Below are positions 27,695 through 36,563 of a stretch of DNA of 64,000 nucleotides, in pieces (the stretch's first letter is position 1; every line of letters starts with the position of its first letter). A program made the position numbers and the translations under genes. Source of the DNA: DAIDKA01 sp036267975 (GTDB lineage Bacteria; Pseudomonadota; Gammaproteobacteria; Steroidobacterales; Steroidobacteraceae); the NCBI GenBank assembly GCA_036267975.1, contig DATAVA010000063.1:1-64000 (forward strand), in the 5' to 3' direction. Under the pieces are notes generated by a model. The model saw nothing but the letters and a program-made list of their open reading frames with translations, searched no databases and was not told the DNA's origin.

Positions 27695-27819
27695 TGTTGA
27701 ACTCCTGAAACAGTCATCACTTCGCCGCACCATGCGGCATTCACGCCACCCCGCGACCAAAGGGGCGTGATCAACACGACCCGCGTGCCACCCGATGTGG
27801 CAGCCGGTCTTATCAATTC

Positions 27820-28773
27820 CTAATCCACGTACAGCGAACTGACGGACTCCTCAGCCCGTATGCGCCGTATCGTCTCCGCCAGCAACGCCGCCACCGACAG
27901 CTGGCGGATGCGGCCGACATTCTGTGCCGCCTGCGACAGCGGAATGGTGTCAGTCACCACCAGCTCATCCAGCGCCGACTTGCCGATGCGTTCGAGCGCG
28001 GCGCCCGACAGCAGCGCGTGCGTGATGTACGAGGTCACCTTCAGCGCACCGGCATCCTTCAGCGCCTGTGCTGCCAGGCACAGTGTCCCAGCCGTATCCA
28101 CCATGTCATCGACCAGCACGCAGTTCTTCCCGGCGACCTCGCCGATGATGTTCATCACCCGCGACTCATTCGGTCGCGGGCGGCGCTTGTCGATGATGGC
28201 CAGATCCGCATCATCCAGCCGGCGCGCGAACGCGCGGGCGCGGGCCACACCGCCGACATCGGGCGACACCACGACCAGGTTGCTGTCGCCGCGCTTCCAG
28301 GCATCACCCAGCAGCACCGGCGAGCCATACACATTGTCCACGGGGATATCGAAGAACCCCATGATCTGGTCCGAATGCAGATCCAGCGTCAGCAGCCGGT
28401 CGACACCGGCGCCGGCGATCATGTTCGCGACCAGCTTCGCGGTAATCGCCGAACGGGTCGCGCGCGGCCGCCGGTCCTGGCGCGAATAACCGAAATACGG
28501 CACGACCGCCGTGATACGTGCGGCCGAGGCACGACGGCACGCATCCACGAGCACCAGCAGCTCCATCAGATGATCGTTCACCGGCGGGCAGGTCGACTGC
28601 ACGATGAACACATCGCGGCCGCGAACGTTATCGATCAGTTCGACGTTGACCTCACCGTCACTGAACCGGCCGACCTCGGCCTCGCCCAGCGGCACACCGA
28701 GGTGCCGCGCGATCTCATGCGCCAGCGCCCGGTTGGCATTTCCGGTGAACAACGCCATCGTGTCGTCAGTCAC
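27820..28773 (-). CDS. prs: ribose-phosphate pyrophosphokinase
   Basis: A 317-residue PRPP synthetase (class I). It makes PRPP from ribose 5-phosphate and ATP for nucleotide, His and Trp synthesis. Visible features: LFTGNANRALAHEIARHLG at the start, GYSRQDRRPRAT in the ATP-binding region, the DKRRP element, and the PRPP-binding loop VLVDDMVDTAGTL. It starts at a GTG at 28773, with an ATG five codons later as an alternative. Its normal neighbour upstream, tRNA-Gln, is displaced by about 0.9 kb. Confidence 0.95.
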   Translation of the reverse strand: MTDDTMALFTGNANRALAHEIARHLGVPLGEAEVGRFSDGEVNVELIDNVRGRDVFIVQSTCPPVNDHLMELLVLVDACRRASAARITAVVPYFGYSRQDRRPRATRSAITAKLVANMIAGAGVDRLLTLDLHSDQIMGFFDIPVDNVYGSPVLLGDAWKRGDSNLVVVSPDVGGVARARAFARRLDDADLAIIDKRRPRPNESRVMNIIGEVAGKNCVLVDDMVDTAGTLCLAAQALKDAGALKVTSYITHALLSGAALERIGKSALDELVVTDTIPLSQAAQNVGRIRQLSVAALLAETIRRIRAEESVSSLYVD

Positions 28774-28813
28774 GACCCATATCTCCCCATCTCGTATGGC
28801 CCATCGACAAACG

Positions 28814-28863
28814 TGGGTGGGATGGAAGGATTCGAACCTCCGGATGGCGGGATCAAAACCCGC
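28814..28863 (-). repeat. degenerate tRNA-Gln 3'-half repeat (att-like)
   Basis: These 50 nt align end to end with the CCA-to-anticodon part of the tRNA-Gln at 29699, with about three substitutions (discriminator, acceptor stem and T-arm edge), and diverge after the anticodon stem. Same orientation as the intact tRNA. It marks the far end of a short insertion between prs and tRNA-Gln. Confidence 0.8.
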
Positions 28864-29177
28864 CCATAAGCTTTGTAAAAACAGTAAGTTACCGATTTTA
28901 TGAAGCTAAGCATCCCCCTCTATCCCATCCATAGCAGCCGCCAAAGTGGGCACCGGACTCTCGGCCTGTGCCTGGCCGACCAATCGGGCGGCGGATGATA
29001 CACGATGACCTTTCCCGCCGGGTTGATTTCAATCTCACCTAAGGCGCTGTCCGCCATAGGGTATTTCCCCTGAGAATCCGCCGGTTCGAGCCTACGGCCG
29101 CTCGCGGTCTGACTCGTACCTGACGCAGGTGAGCCCGGATTTGCCGGTAGGCCGAGCCTCCGGACTGCTCTCGGTTC
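28864..29177. other. non-coding part of the tRNA-Gln mini-insertion
   Basis: 314 bp without a credible gene. It starts with an A/T-rich run (GTAAAAACAGTAAGTTACC) next to the att-like repeat, as expected for an old attP arm, and continues in high-GC sequence up to the stop of the small secreted protein. No integrase remnant seen. Confidence 0.5.
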
Positions 29178-29504
29178 TCAGATAGGCTTACAGCTCGACT
29201 GGACCATGACGATCTCGGAGATTCTCTTGTCGTATTGCTTGACGCACATAGCGGCATCCTTGGTGCCGGCGGGAACGTCCACCTCACATGCGTCGGTGCT
29301 ATCACGGTCGTTGAATGAAATTTGCCAAGCGAACTGACATCTATAATTTGCCGAATCACCTTCCGGCGACGTCACTACGACCCTGGAAGTTCGCGCGTCC
29401 TTTGGGTCTTTTTCTACCCTCGCCTTGGGGATCGCCGCCATCGCAACGGCGGCAATGGAAACAGCACACACAGCCAGAATGAGCCGCTTGATCGCCATTT
29501 TCAT
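29178..29504 (-). CDS. small secreted Cys-containing protein, unknown
   Basis: A 108-residue protein with a clear signal peptide (MKMAIKRLILAVCAVSIAAV, cleavage near AMA-AIP). The mature part contains NYRCQFAWQISF, ACEVDVPAGTKDAAMCV and a final SSCKPI, giving four cysteines that could form two disulfides in the periplasm. GAGGAA lies about seven bases before the ATG. It is the only gene in the att-bounded mini-insertion at tRNA-Gln. I do not recognise the family. Confidence 0.7.
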   Translation of the reverse strand: MKMAIKRLILAVCAVSIAAVAMAAIPKARVEKDPKDARTSRVVVTSPEGDSANYRCQFAWQISFNDRDSTDACEVDVPAGTKDAAMCVKQYDKRISEIVMVQSSCKPI

Positions 29505-29698
29505 TGTATGTTCCTCATCGATATATGGTTGCGGATGACGGGTAACGCGCAGTGCTCACAACGCAGCATTCTACGACCGCTCATCCACAATAGGACTATC
29601 CCCGGAGTAGACCTGCTGGACTATCGCGTTGTGCATCACAACATTCGCAATTCGCTGCGCTGCGCTGCGCTGCGGGTCAGACCGCTCAGGTGAGAAAT

Positions 29699-29773
29699 TG
29701 GCTGGGGTGGAAGGATTCGAACCTCCGAATGGCGGGATCAAAACCCGCTGCCTTACCACTTGGCGACACCCCA
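29699..29773 (-). tRNA. tRNA-Gln (TTG)
   Basis: The minus strand gives acceptor TGGGGTG paired with CACCCCA, discriminator G, encoded CCA, D arm with GCCAAGTGG, anticodon stem GCGGG/CCCGC around TTTTGAT (anticodon TTG), and T arm GTTCGAATC. tRNA-Gln between ispE and prs is the ancestral gammaproteobacterial position. Confidence 0.95.
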
Positions 29774-29787
29774 CCATAAACAATCCC

Positions 29788-30627
29788 TCAGGCGCGCATC
29801 GCAAGCAGCGGCGAGACATTCATGCCGCGGGCCACCATACCGCGCCACGGCGCAGGGACCCTCGTCACGATGTCTTGTGCCTCATCCTGAGCTGCGCAGG
29901 GCGCGAAAATGCAGGCTCCCGTGCCAGTCAGCCGCGCCGGCGCGAAGTGTCCCAGCCAGTCCAGCGCGCGCGCGACTTCGGGGTAGCGCGCGCGCACCAC
30001 CGGTTCGAAATCATTTCGCCCGCCCGACTGTAAAAAGCCGCCCATTGTGATGGGGGGTGAATTTCGTGTCAATTCAGGCGCCTGGAACACAGCCGCTGTC
30101 GGGACGTGGACTTGAGGATGCACCAGCGCGAACCAGCTGGGCGGCAACGCCAGTGGCGTGAGGCGCTCGCCGCGCCCTTCGGCCCAGGCGGAATGCCCGC
30201 GGACGAATACCGGCACGTCCGCCCCCAGTTCGACGCCAATATCCGCAAGTTCATCGTCGTTCAGGCCACACTCCCACATCCTGTTCAGCGCCACGAGCGC
30301 CGTCGCGGCGTCCGAACTGCCACCCCCGAGGCCCCCACCCAGCGGAATGCGCTTGGTGACGCTCAGGGTCGCGCCCAGCCGATTTCCGGTGGCCGCCTGC
30401 AGCGCGCGGGCGGCCCGCACCACCAGGTCGGACTCCGCCGGCACGCCCTGCGGTCCGGTCGGCCGCTCGATCAGACCGTCGGGTCGAATCTGAATATGGA
30501 TGTCGTCCGCGAGGTCGATGAGTTGAAACAGCGTCTGCAGGTCGTGATAACCATCGCTGCGCCGGCCGGTGATGTGCAGAAACAGATTGAGCTTGGCGGG
30601 CGCCGGCCAGCGGGTCGCGCCGCTCAT
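29788..30627 (-). CDS. ispE: 4-diphosphocytidyl-2-C-methyl-D-erythritol kinase
   Basis: A 279-residue GHMP kinase of the MEP isoprenoid pathway. Visible are PAPAKLNLFLHITGRRSDGYHDLQT at the N-terminus, the phosphate loop KRIPLGGGLGGGSSDAATAL, and LTGTGACIFA near the C-terminus. The reaction phosphorylates CDP-methylerythritol at the 2-OH. Its ATG overlaps the lolB stop (ATGA), so lolB and ispE are translationally coupled. Confidence 0.96.
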   Translation of the reverse strand: MSGATRWPAPAKLNLFLHITGRRSDGYHDLQTLFQLIDLADDIHIQIRPDGLIERPTGPQGVPAESDLVVRAARALQAATGNRLGATLSVTKRIPLGGGLGGGSSDAATALVALNRMWECGLNDDELADIGVELGADVPVFVRGHSAWAEGRGERLTPLALPPSWFALVHPQVHVPTAAVFQAPELTRNSPPITMGGFLQSGGRNDFEPVVRARYPEVARALDWLGHFAPARLTGTGACIFAPCAAQDEAQDIVTRVPAPWRGMVARGMNVSPLLAMRA

Positions 30628-31271
30628 GGCGCACGCCAGCCTTCGAGGCTGAGTTTCACGCGCACCTTATCGCGTGTCACCGTCATCTTCTGGGGCAACG
30701 CACCGTCCGCGGTTTGCATGTAGTCGTTGTACGTCACCGTCCAGCCCGACTGCGCCAGGGAACCCAGATAGCCCTGCACATTCAAGCTTTCAGTGCTCGG
30801 GTCCGCCGGATCGGGCACGCCCTGGATCCAGTAACGCAGGCTGCTCAAAGGTGGCTCGAAGCCCATGCGTCGGACCAATGAGTCGTGCGCCGCCTCGCTG
30901 TCGAGCGCCTCGCCCGATGGATTCGTCACGGTCAACGTGCCCGCATCATCGACGATGCGCACGCCACCCACGCCCAGGGGGCCATCCAGGCTGATGGTAC
31001 TGCGCGAGCCATCCTGACTCCAGCGCAGGTGGGCCTGGAAACCATCGGTTCCGGCGACGACCCCGATGCGCCCCTGGGCCGTGAACTGCGCGCGCGCCTG
31101 CAGCTGCAGGCGCCGCGCGGGCCAGCCGGCGATGACTTGTGCGGGGGCCACCGCGGGCGCAATGGGTTTGGGGACGCTCTGGCAGCCGACCAGCCACAGC
31201 GCGGCGCCGAGCAGGACAACCAGCTGCAGCGGCCGCAGGAACGCGGCCACGGCCCGGCTGCCAACCGGCAT
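30624..31271 (-). CDS. lolB: outer-membrane lipoprotein receptor LolB
   Basis: A 215-residue lipoprotein that inserts LolA-delivered lipoproteins into the outer membrane. The lipobox WLVGC lies at about residues 26-30 after a hydrophobic signal. The mature part shows GRIGVVAGTDGFQAHLRWSQDG, SLDGPLGVGGVRI, LRYWIQGVPDP and GWTVTYNDY, all typical of LolB. It stands 1 nt after the TPR lipoprotein gene and overlaps ispE by 4 nt. Confidence 0.93.
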   Translation of the reverse strand: MPVGSRAVAAFLRPLQLVVLLGAALWLVGCQSVPKPIAPAVAPAQVIAGWPARRLQLQARAQFTAQGRIGVVAGTDGFQAHLRWSQDGSRSTISLDGPLGVGGVRIVDDAGTLTVTNPSGEALDSEAAHDSLVRRMGFEPPLSSLRYWIQGVPDPADPSTESLNVQGYLGSLAQSGWTVTYNDYMQTADGALPQKMTVTRDKVRVKLSLEGWRAP

Positions 31272-31272
31272 A

Positions 31273-33024
31273 TCAGCGGTGCCCGGAACTCGGCACCAGG
31301 CGCTGCCGCGTGGCCGCGAGCGCCGCTGACTCCGGATGACGGGTCAACGCATCGTTGAGCACCTTGCGCGCCTGCGCCTGCGACCCACTCGTCCACAGCG
31401 CCTCCACCCAGTGGGCCGCGATATCCGGATCCTGGCCGACGTTGTAGGCATGTTCGAGAATGCCGGCCGCATCGCGCGAATCCCCGCGTCGCAACCGCAC
31501 CCACCCCAGGCTGTCCAGCGCCGCCGGACTGTCCGGGGTGACCAGCAGGGCCTGGCGAATCAGCTTCTCGGCGCGCGGCAACTGCTGCCGATGGTCCGCG
31601 AGGGTATAGCCCAGCGCATTGAGTATGGTCGGGTCGTCCGGGCGCGCGACCAGCAGCACCTCGAAGGCCTGCACTGATTCGCGGGTCTGCCCGGCACGCT
31701 CCAGCATCGTGGCATGCTCGTATTCGAGGGTCGGATTGTTTGGATAGGACTGGGCCGCAGCCGCGAGCAAAGCAAGCGCCCCATCGGCATCGCCATGATC
31801 CGCCAGCAGATGAGCCTTCTGCACCACGAGCTCAAAGGTGGTGCGCGCATCATGACTGGCCAGATCATCTACCAGTGCGAACGCCTCGGCGCGCTTGCCG
31901 GCGTCGAGCAGCAGACCCGCCGCGGCCATCCGCGCCGGTGCCGCCATCGAGGAGTCGATCAGTCGCCGGTAGATGGCAAGCGCGGCATCCTTATCGCCCT
32001 GTGCTTCGGCAATCTGCGCCAGATAAAACATGGCGCCATCACCGGCCTCGCCCGTGCTCATCAACGCAGTGAAGCGCTTTTGTGCCTGCGCCAGATCGCC
32101 GTTGTCATAGGCAAGCAGCGCCAGCCGCCGGTCGATCTCCAAGGTATTGACGTCCCCTCCCGCGCGCAGCCGCTCCAGTTCCCTCGCCGCCTCGTCGGCG
32201 CGCCCCAGGTCCTGCAGAATCTCGGCCACTTCGAAAACACCTTCCGTCGCATCCAGCTTTGCGACCTCATGCGCCGTGGCCAGCGCCAGCGTCGCATCGC
32301 CGCGCAGCACGGCAATGCGGGCCTTCAGCCGCAGGGCATCGGCGGACTTGGGATCGCGTTGCAATGCTTCCTCGACCAGATGGTCGGCGCGTTTGAAGTC
32401 ATAGGCTTCGACCGCCATGGCACCCAGCGCGGTCAGCACCGCCGCCGAGCGTTGTGGCGTGTCGATCACCGGGTCGAGGGCCGCGAATGCGGCCGTCGCA
32501 TCGGATTGATCCGCCAGCACCTGCATGGTGCCGATCAGATCGCGGTCGGCTGCCTTCGTATCAGCGGCCAGTGCAGCACTGATGCCCGCACGCGCCTCCG
32601 GTACGTGATACAGCTTCAAGGCGACGGTGGCGTAAATGAGCGCGGCCTGCGGATCCGTTGGCGCGGCCTTGAACCAGTTCTGCACGGCGCTCCACGCGGC
32701 CGGAACATCCTGGCAGTCCAGCGCGACATCGGTGGCATGGCTGGCCAATTGAGCCGGCGCGCCCTGCGAAGCCACGGCGAAGTCATCGGAGGCGGCGCGG
32801 CAGTCACCACGCTGCAGCGCGAGCTCTCCGGCCACGCTGGCCTGGGCCGGATCAGTCGGAGTGCTTGCCGCCTCCGCAGGCGGGTCCGCTGCTGCCGCCG
32901 CCTGTGAAACGGCAGGATCCGCAGCAGCGCTTACACCTGCCGGCGGTACGGTGTGGCATCCTGCCAACGTCAGCGCTGCCACCGCGCCAACCGACAGGGT
33001 CATCCAGATTCGTGTCGCACCCAT
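31273..33024 (-). CDS. TPR-repeat lipoprotein
   Basis: A 583-residue protein. The signal ends in LTLAGC, a lipobox, so it is probably lipid-anchored in the periplasm. After an Ala/Pro-rich linker come many helical TPR-like repeats; clear examples are GDKDAALAIYRRLIDS, PDDPTILNALGYTLADHRQQL and PAALDSLGWVRLRRGDSRDA. It corresponds in position and type to the TPR protein encoded next to hemA/lolB in Pseudomonas. It probably acts as a scaffold for protein contacts at the envelope; exact role unknown. The ATG at 33024 fits the lipoprotein signal; longer frames do not. Confidence 0.86.
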   Translation of the reverse strand: MGATRIWMTLSVGAVAALTLAGCHTVPPAGVSAAADPAVSQAAAAADPPAEAASTPTDPAQASVAGELALQRGDCRAASDDFAVASQGAPAQLASHATDVALDCQDVPAAWSAVQNWFKAAPTDPQAALIYATVALKLYHVPEARAGISAALAADTKAADRDLIGTMQVLADQSDATAAFAALDPVIDTPQRSAAVLTALGAMAVEAYDFKRADHLVEEALQRDPKSADALRLKARIAVLRGDATLALATAHEVAKLDATEGVFEVAEILQDLGRADEAARELERLRAGGDVNTLEIDRRLALLAYDNGDLAQAQKRFTALMSTGEAGDGAMFYLAQIAEAQGDKDAALAIYRRLIDSSMAAPARMAAAGLLLDAGKRAEAFALVDDLASHDARTTFELVVQKAHLLADHGDADGALALLAAAAQSYPNNPTLEYEHATMLERAGQTRESVQAFEVLLVARPDDPTILNALGYTLADHRQQLPRAEKLIRQALLVTPDSPAALDSLGWVRLRRGDSRDAAGILEHAYNVGQDPDIAAHWVEALWTSGSQAQARKVLNDALTRHPESAALAATRQRLVPSSGHR

Positions 33025-33124
33025 CTGGCCACTATATATCCAAACACGCCTTGTCACCTCCATCCGGCATCGCTGAGAATGCCGCGCCCATTTCCGGGCG
33101 GGATCTGTAACTCTATGTAAGCCA

Positions 33125-34204
33125 ATGAAGGATTCGATTCGCCACCGCCTGGAGAAAATGCTCGACCGCTTCGAGGAAGTCGGCGGCCTGCTGGCTGATC
33201 CGGCCACCGACGGCGGTTCACCGCAGTTTCGCGAACTGTCGCGCGAATACTCGCGGCTGCAGCCCCTTACCGAGGGCTTTCAGCGCTACCGCGCACTGGA
33301 ATCGGACCTGGCGACTGCTCAGCTGATGGCCGCGGACCCGGACCCCTCCATGCGTGACATGGCCGCGGAGGAAGTCCAGCGCCTGGCAGGCGCCCTGGAG
33401 GCCATGGAGGCCCAGCTGCGCAGCCTCCTGGTGCCGCGTGATCCACGCGATGAAAAGAACATCTTCCTGGAAGTCCGCGCCGGCACCGGCGGGGATGAGG
33501 CGGCGATATTCGCCGGTGACCTGCTGCGCATGTACATGCGCTACGCGCAAACGCGCGGCTTCACGACTGAAATCATCAGCGAGAGTGTCGGCGAGCATGG
33601 TGGTTACAAGGAAGTGATCTGCCGCATTGCCGGACAGAACGCATTCTTCCAGTTCCGCTTCGAATCCGGCACGCACCGCGTCCAGCGCGTGCCGGCGACC
33701 GAGGCGCAAGGGCGCATTCATACCTCCGCGTGCACGGTCGCCATCCTTCCGGAGATCGATGAAGTCGAGAAGGTCGAAATCAACCCGGCCGATCTGCGCG
33801 TGGATACCTATCGCTCCTCCGGCGCCGGCGGCCAGCATGTGAACAAGACGGATTCGGCCATCCGCATCACCCACATTCCGACCGGCCTGGTGGTCGAGTG
33901 CCAGGAAGAGCGCTCCCAGCACAAGAACCGCTCCAAGGCCATGTCCTTGCTGAAATCACGACTGCTCGCCGCCGAGCAGGAGAAGCAGCACAGCGAGCAG
34001 GCGCATGCCCGCAAGCTGCAGGTCGGCAGCGGCGATCGCTCCGAGCGCATCCGCACCTACAATTTTCCGCAGGGACGCGTCACCGATCACCGCATCAATC
34101 TGACGCTGTACAAGTTGGCCGATGTGATGGACGGCAACCTGGACGAGCTCATCGGCGCCCTGCAGCAGGAACATCAGGCCGAAGAACTGGCCGCCGTGCT
34201 GTGA
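33125..34204 (+). CDS. prfA: peptide chain release factor 1
   Basis: A 359-residue class I release factor that reads UAA/UAG. The GGQ loop is GAGGQHVNKTDSAIRITHIPTG around residue 236; the preceding FFQFRFESGTHRVQRVPATEAQGRIHTS is a family hallmark. RF1 length and the RSERIRTYNFPQGRVTDHRI segment distinguish it from RF2. It is divergent from the TPR lipoprotein gene. hemA, which usually precedes prfA, is absent from the 100-bp gap. Confidence 0.96.
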   Translation: MKDSIRHRLEKMLDRFEEVGGLLADPATDGGSPQFRELSREYSRLQPLTEGFQRYRALESDLATAQLMAADPDPSMRDMAAEEVQRLAGALEAMEAQLRSLLVPRDPRDEKNIFLEVRAGTGGDEAAIFAGDLLRMYMRYAQTRGFTTEIISESVGEHGGYKEVICRIAGQNAFFQFRFESGTHRVQRVPATEAQGRIHTSACTVAILPEIDEVEKVEINPADLRVDTYRSSGAGGQHVNKTDSAIRITHIPTGLVVECQEERSQHKNRSKAMSLLKSRLLAAEQEKQHSEQAHARKLQVGSGDRSERIRTYNFPQGRVTDHRINLTLYKLADVMDGNLDELIGALQQEHQAEELAAVL

Positions 34205-34207
34205 GCA

Positions 34208-34233
34208 GGCGCGTTAAGCATTCTTAATACGCC
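34208..34233 (+). terminator. stem-loop after prfA
   Basis: GGCGCGTTAAG and CTTAATACGCC form an 11-bp imperfect inverted repeat around CATT, 4 nt after the prfA stop. There is no T tract, so termination efficiency is uncertain. Confidence 0.45.
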
Positions 34234-34273
34234 CACAAGGCGCCGGCGCGGTCTGGTTCGTTATTGTCTGCGG

Positions 34274-34552
34274 ATGATTTCGCGTTGGGCCGCACTATTC
34301 CTCGCATTCGTCATACCGGGTGTCCGGGCCGACACGGTCACGCGCCCGGTCACGGCCACGCCACCCGTGCAAGTGGTTCCGGCGACTCCGGTATCCCGCA
34401 ACGTTCAGCAGCGCATGCGCGCGTGCAACAGCTCGGCCGATGCGCGCAAGCTGCGCGCAGCCGCCCGTGAAACTTTCATCAAAAGCTGCATGAGGCCGCG
34501 CCGCGCCCTTGCGATCTCACGCTCCGGCAGCCAGCCCAAGCCGCACCCGTAA
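34274..34552 (+). CDS. small secreted PsiF-repeat-like protein
   Basis: A 92-residue protein. The signal peptide (residues 1-19, ending VRA) is followed by a Pro/Val-rich linker and one PsiF-type repeat, QQRMRACNSSADARKLRAAARE, then FIKSCM. PsiF repeats occur in small phosphate-starvation-linked periplasmic proteins of unknown action. The last 36 nt overlap the end of the convergent sensor kinase gene. Confidence 0.65.
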   Translation: MISRWAALFLAFVIPGVRADTVTRPVTATPPVQVVPATPVSRNVQQRMRACNSSADARKLRAAARETFIKSCMRPRRALAISRSGSQPKPHP

Positions 34553-35890
34553 ACCCGGCAGATTGTCTTCCAGCAGCAGCTGCGCGTGGTGCAGCCGCGC
34601 GATCGCCGCGACCAGGCTCAACCCCAGCCCGCTGCCATCCTTGGAATGTGCCTGGGGCAGTCGCACGAAGGGCTTGAGGGCCGCGGCTCGATCCTCATCG
34701 GCAATGCCCGGGCCATCATCGGACACCCACAGCCACACCGTCTGCGCGTCGCGCTGCGTACCGATTTCGATATGGCCGCCGGCGCGAATATATTTGAGCG
34801 AGTTCTCGACCAGGTTAGTCACGGCCTGCGCCAGCAGCTGGCGATTGCCGTTGACCTGGCAGTTTGTGGCGGCCCGCACCCGCAGCGTCATGCTCTTCTC
34901 GCGCGCGGCCGGCTCATACAGTTCGCCGATGTCCGTGATCAGATCGGCGACATCCACGGTCGCGCGATTCGCCGCCGCCATGCCGGATTCGGCCTGTGCA
35001 ATCTGCAGCAGCGTCGCGAGGGTGCGTTGCACGCGGTCCAGTTCCGCCAGGGCCGCATCGATGCCCGCGCGCACCGGGGCGTCCGTCGTCGGCATCCTCC
35101 CCGCATCCTCCAGCCGGCCGCGCAGACGGTACAGGGGTCCGCGCAGATCGTGCGCGGCGCTGTCGAAAGTGGCGCGCAACAGCTGCGCGTTCTCCGCAAG
35201 GCGGTCGACCATGTTGTTGACCGCCAGCGCCAGCGCGTCGAACTCATCCTGCGAACCGCCGACCGGGAGGCGGCGTTTGAGATCACCACCGACGATGGCA
35301 TCGCAGGTATCGGCGGCACTTTGCACGCGGCGGGTGAGCTTGCGACTGAGGAAATATCCGGCGATGGCACCCGCCAGTGCGGTCAGTCCGATGCCCCAAA
35401 GGGTCGCGTAGCTGAAGGTATTGGCGAAGCGTCGCTGCTGGGTCACATCGATACCGACCAGCAGGCGATGGCCATCCGGCAGCAGCGATATGCTGGCGCG
35501 CACCGGATGCGTCACGACCGAATCATTGGCGTGCGCCTCGATGCGAAACTGGGTCCATTGTTCGGCCGGGATGTCATCGAAGGGCCATTTCTGCAGATTG
35601 CCACCCTCCTTCCCCAGGTTCGGATCCACAAGCAGGTACACCGCGCCCGTGCCGTTCCAGCTGTCGCCGCGGAAGCTGAGCTCGGCGGCCAGCCCGGGCA
35701 GGCCGTCACGGCGGTATTCATCCGTCAGCCCCTCCAGCTCCGCGGAGATGACGGCATCGACCTCGTTGTCGATGACGGTCGTGGTGAGGAAGTAGACCGT
35801 CCCCAGCAACGCACTCACGCCCAAAGTGAAAATGGCGCCGTAGCCCAGCGCCAGGCGCGCGGCGGAGGTCCTAAATGGGCTTATCTTCAT
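34517..35890 (-). CDS. two-component sensor histidine kinase
   Basis: A 457-residue OmpR-pair kinase. Topology: TM1 (residues 14-38), a periplasmic sensor loop of about 125 residues, TM2 (about 163-185), HAMP, then the HisKA box FDSAAHDLRGPLYRLRG with the phospho-His, and HATPase_c with an N box in TNLVENSLKYI and G boxes in VSDDGPGI and DGSGLGLSLV. The ATG at 35890 overlaps the upstream response regulator by 20 nt. The signal is unknown. Confidence 0.88.
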   Translation of the reverse strand: MKISPFRTSAARLALGYGAIFTLGVSALLGTVYFLTTTVIDNEVDAVISAELEGLTDEYRRDGLPGLAAELSFRGDSWNGTGAVYLLVDPNLGKEGGNLQKWPFDDIPAEQWTQFRIEAHANDSVVTHPVRASISLLPDGHRLLVGIDVTQQRRFANTFSYATLWGIGLTALAGAIAGYFLSRKLTRRVQSAADTCDAIVGGDLKRRLPVGGSQDEFDALALAVNNMVDRLAENAQLLRATFDSAAHDLRGPLYRLRGRLEDAGRMPTTDAPVRAGIDAALAELDRVQRTLATLLQIAQAESGMAAANRATVDVADLITDIGELYEPAAREKSMTLRVRAATNCQVNGNRQLLAQAVTNLVENSLKYIRAGGHIEIGTQRDAQTVWLWVSDDGPGIADEDRAAALKPFVRLPQAHSKDGSGLGLSLVAAIARLHHAQLLLEDNLPGLRVRLGLAAGA

Positions 35891-36563
35891 CACGGATGAC
35901 GTAGCCCGCGCCGCGCACGGTGTGGATCAGCGGTCGTGCGAAGCCCTTATCCACCGCCTGGCGCAGCCGGCTCATATGCACATCGATGAGATTGGTCTGC
36001 GGATCGAACTGCAGATCCCACACCCCCTCGAGCAGCATGGTGCGCGTGACCACCTGGTCGGCATGACGCATCAGGAATTCCAGCAGCTTGAATTCGCGCG
36101 CGGTGAGCTGGATCTCCTTGCCGGAGCGCGTGACGATGCGGCTGAGCAGATCCATTTCCAGATCTGCCACGCGCAGCCGGGTCTGCGGCAGGTTCTTCTC
36201 GGCGGCACTGCGTCGCAGCAGCGCCTCCACACGCGCCACCAGTTCGGAGAAAGCGAACGGCTTGGTCAGATAGTCATCTCCCCCGGCCTTCAGCCCCAGC
36301 ACCCGGTCATCCACCGTGCCGAGCGCGCTCAGCACCAGTACCGGCGTGCGTACGTTACGTTCGCGCAGCACCCGCACCACCGCCAACCCATCCAGGTGCG
36401 GCAGCATGCGGTCGGTGATCAGCAGATCGAAGCTCTGCTCCAGGGCCTGCTTGAGTCCCTCGCGGCCATCGACGGCCAGCACCACCGTATAGCCGCTTTC
36501 CTGCAACCCCTTCTGCAGGAATCTGGCGGCCTCCAGGTCATCCTCGATCAGCAGCAGCTTCAT
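35871..36563 (-). CDS. OmpR-family response regulator
   Basis: A 230-residue regulator. The receiver domain has LLIEDDLEAARF, phospho-acceptor Asp in DLLITDRMLPHLDG, and the LTKPF Lys. The C-terminal winged helix runs from LTAREFKLLEFLMRH to TVRGAGYVIRD. It is coupled by overlaps with the upstream membrane-protein gene (ATGA) and the downstream kinase gene. Confidence 0.9.
   Translation of the reverse strand: MKLLLIEDDLEAARFLQKGLQESGYTVVLAVDGREGLKQALEQSFDLLITDRMLPHLDGLAVVRVLRERNVRTPVLVLSALGTVDDRVLGLKAGGDDYLTKPFAFSELVARVEALLRRSAAEKNLPQTRLRVADLEMDLLSRIVTRSGKEIQLTAREFKLLEFLMRHADQVVTRTMLLEGVWDLQFDPQTNLIDVHMSRLRQAVDKGFARPLIHTVRGAGYVIRDEDKPI

Noticed and set aside
27695..27819. GC-rich inverted repeats between prs and rplY considered as a riboswitch
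   Set aside because: Several small hairpins can be drawn but none matches a riboswitch class I can name; at most leader or attenuator structures.
29651..29676. Short GCTGC tandem repeat before tRNA-Gln, considered as a CRISPR-like or regulatory repeat
   Set aside because: Four short units without spacers; ordinary slippage-prone sequence.
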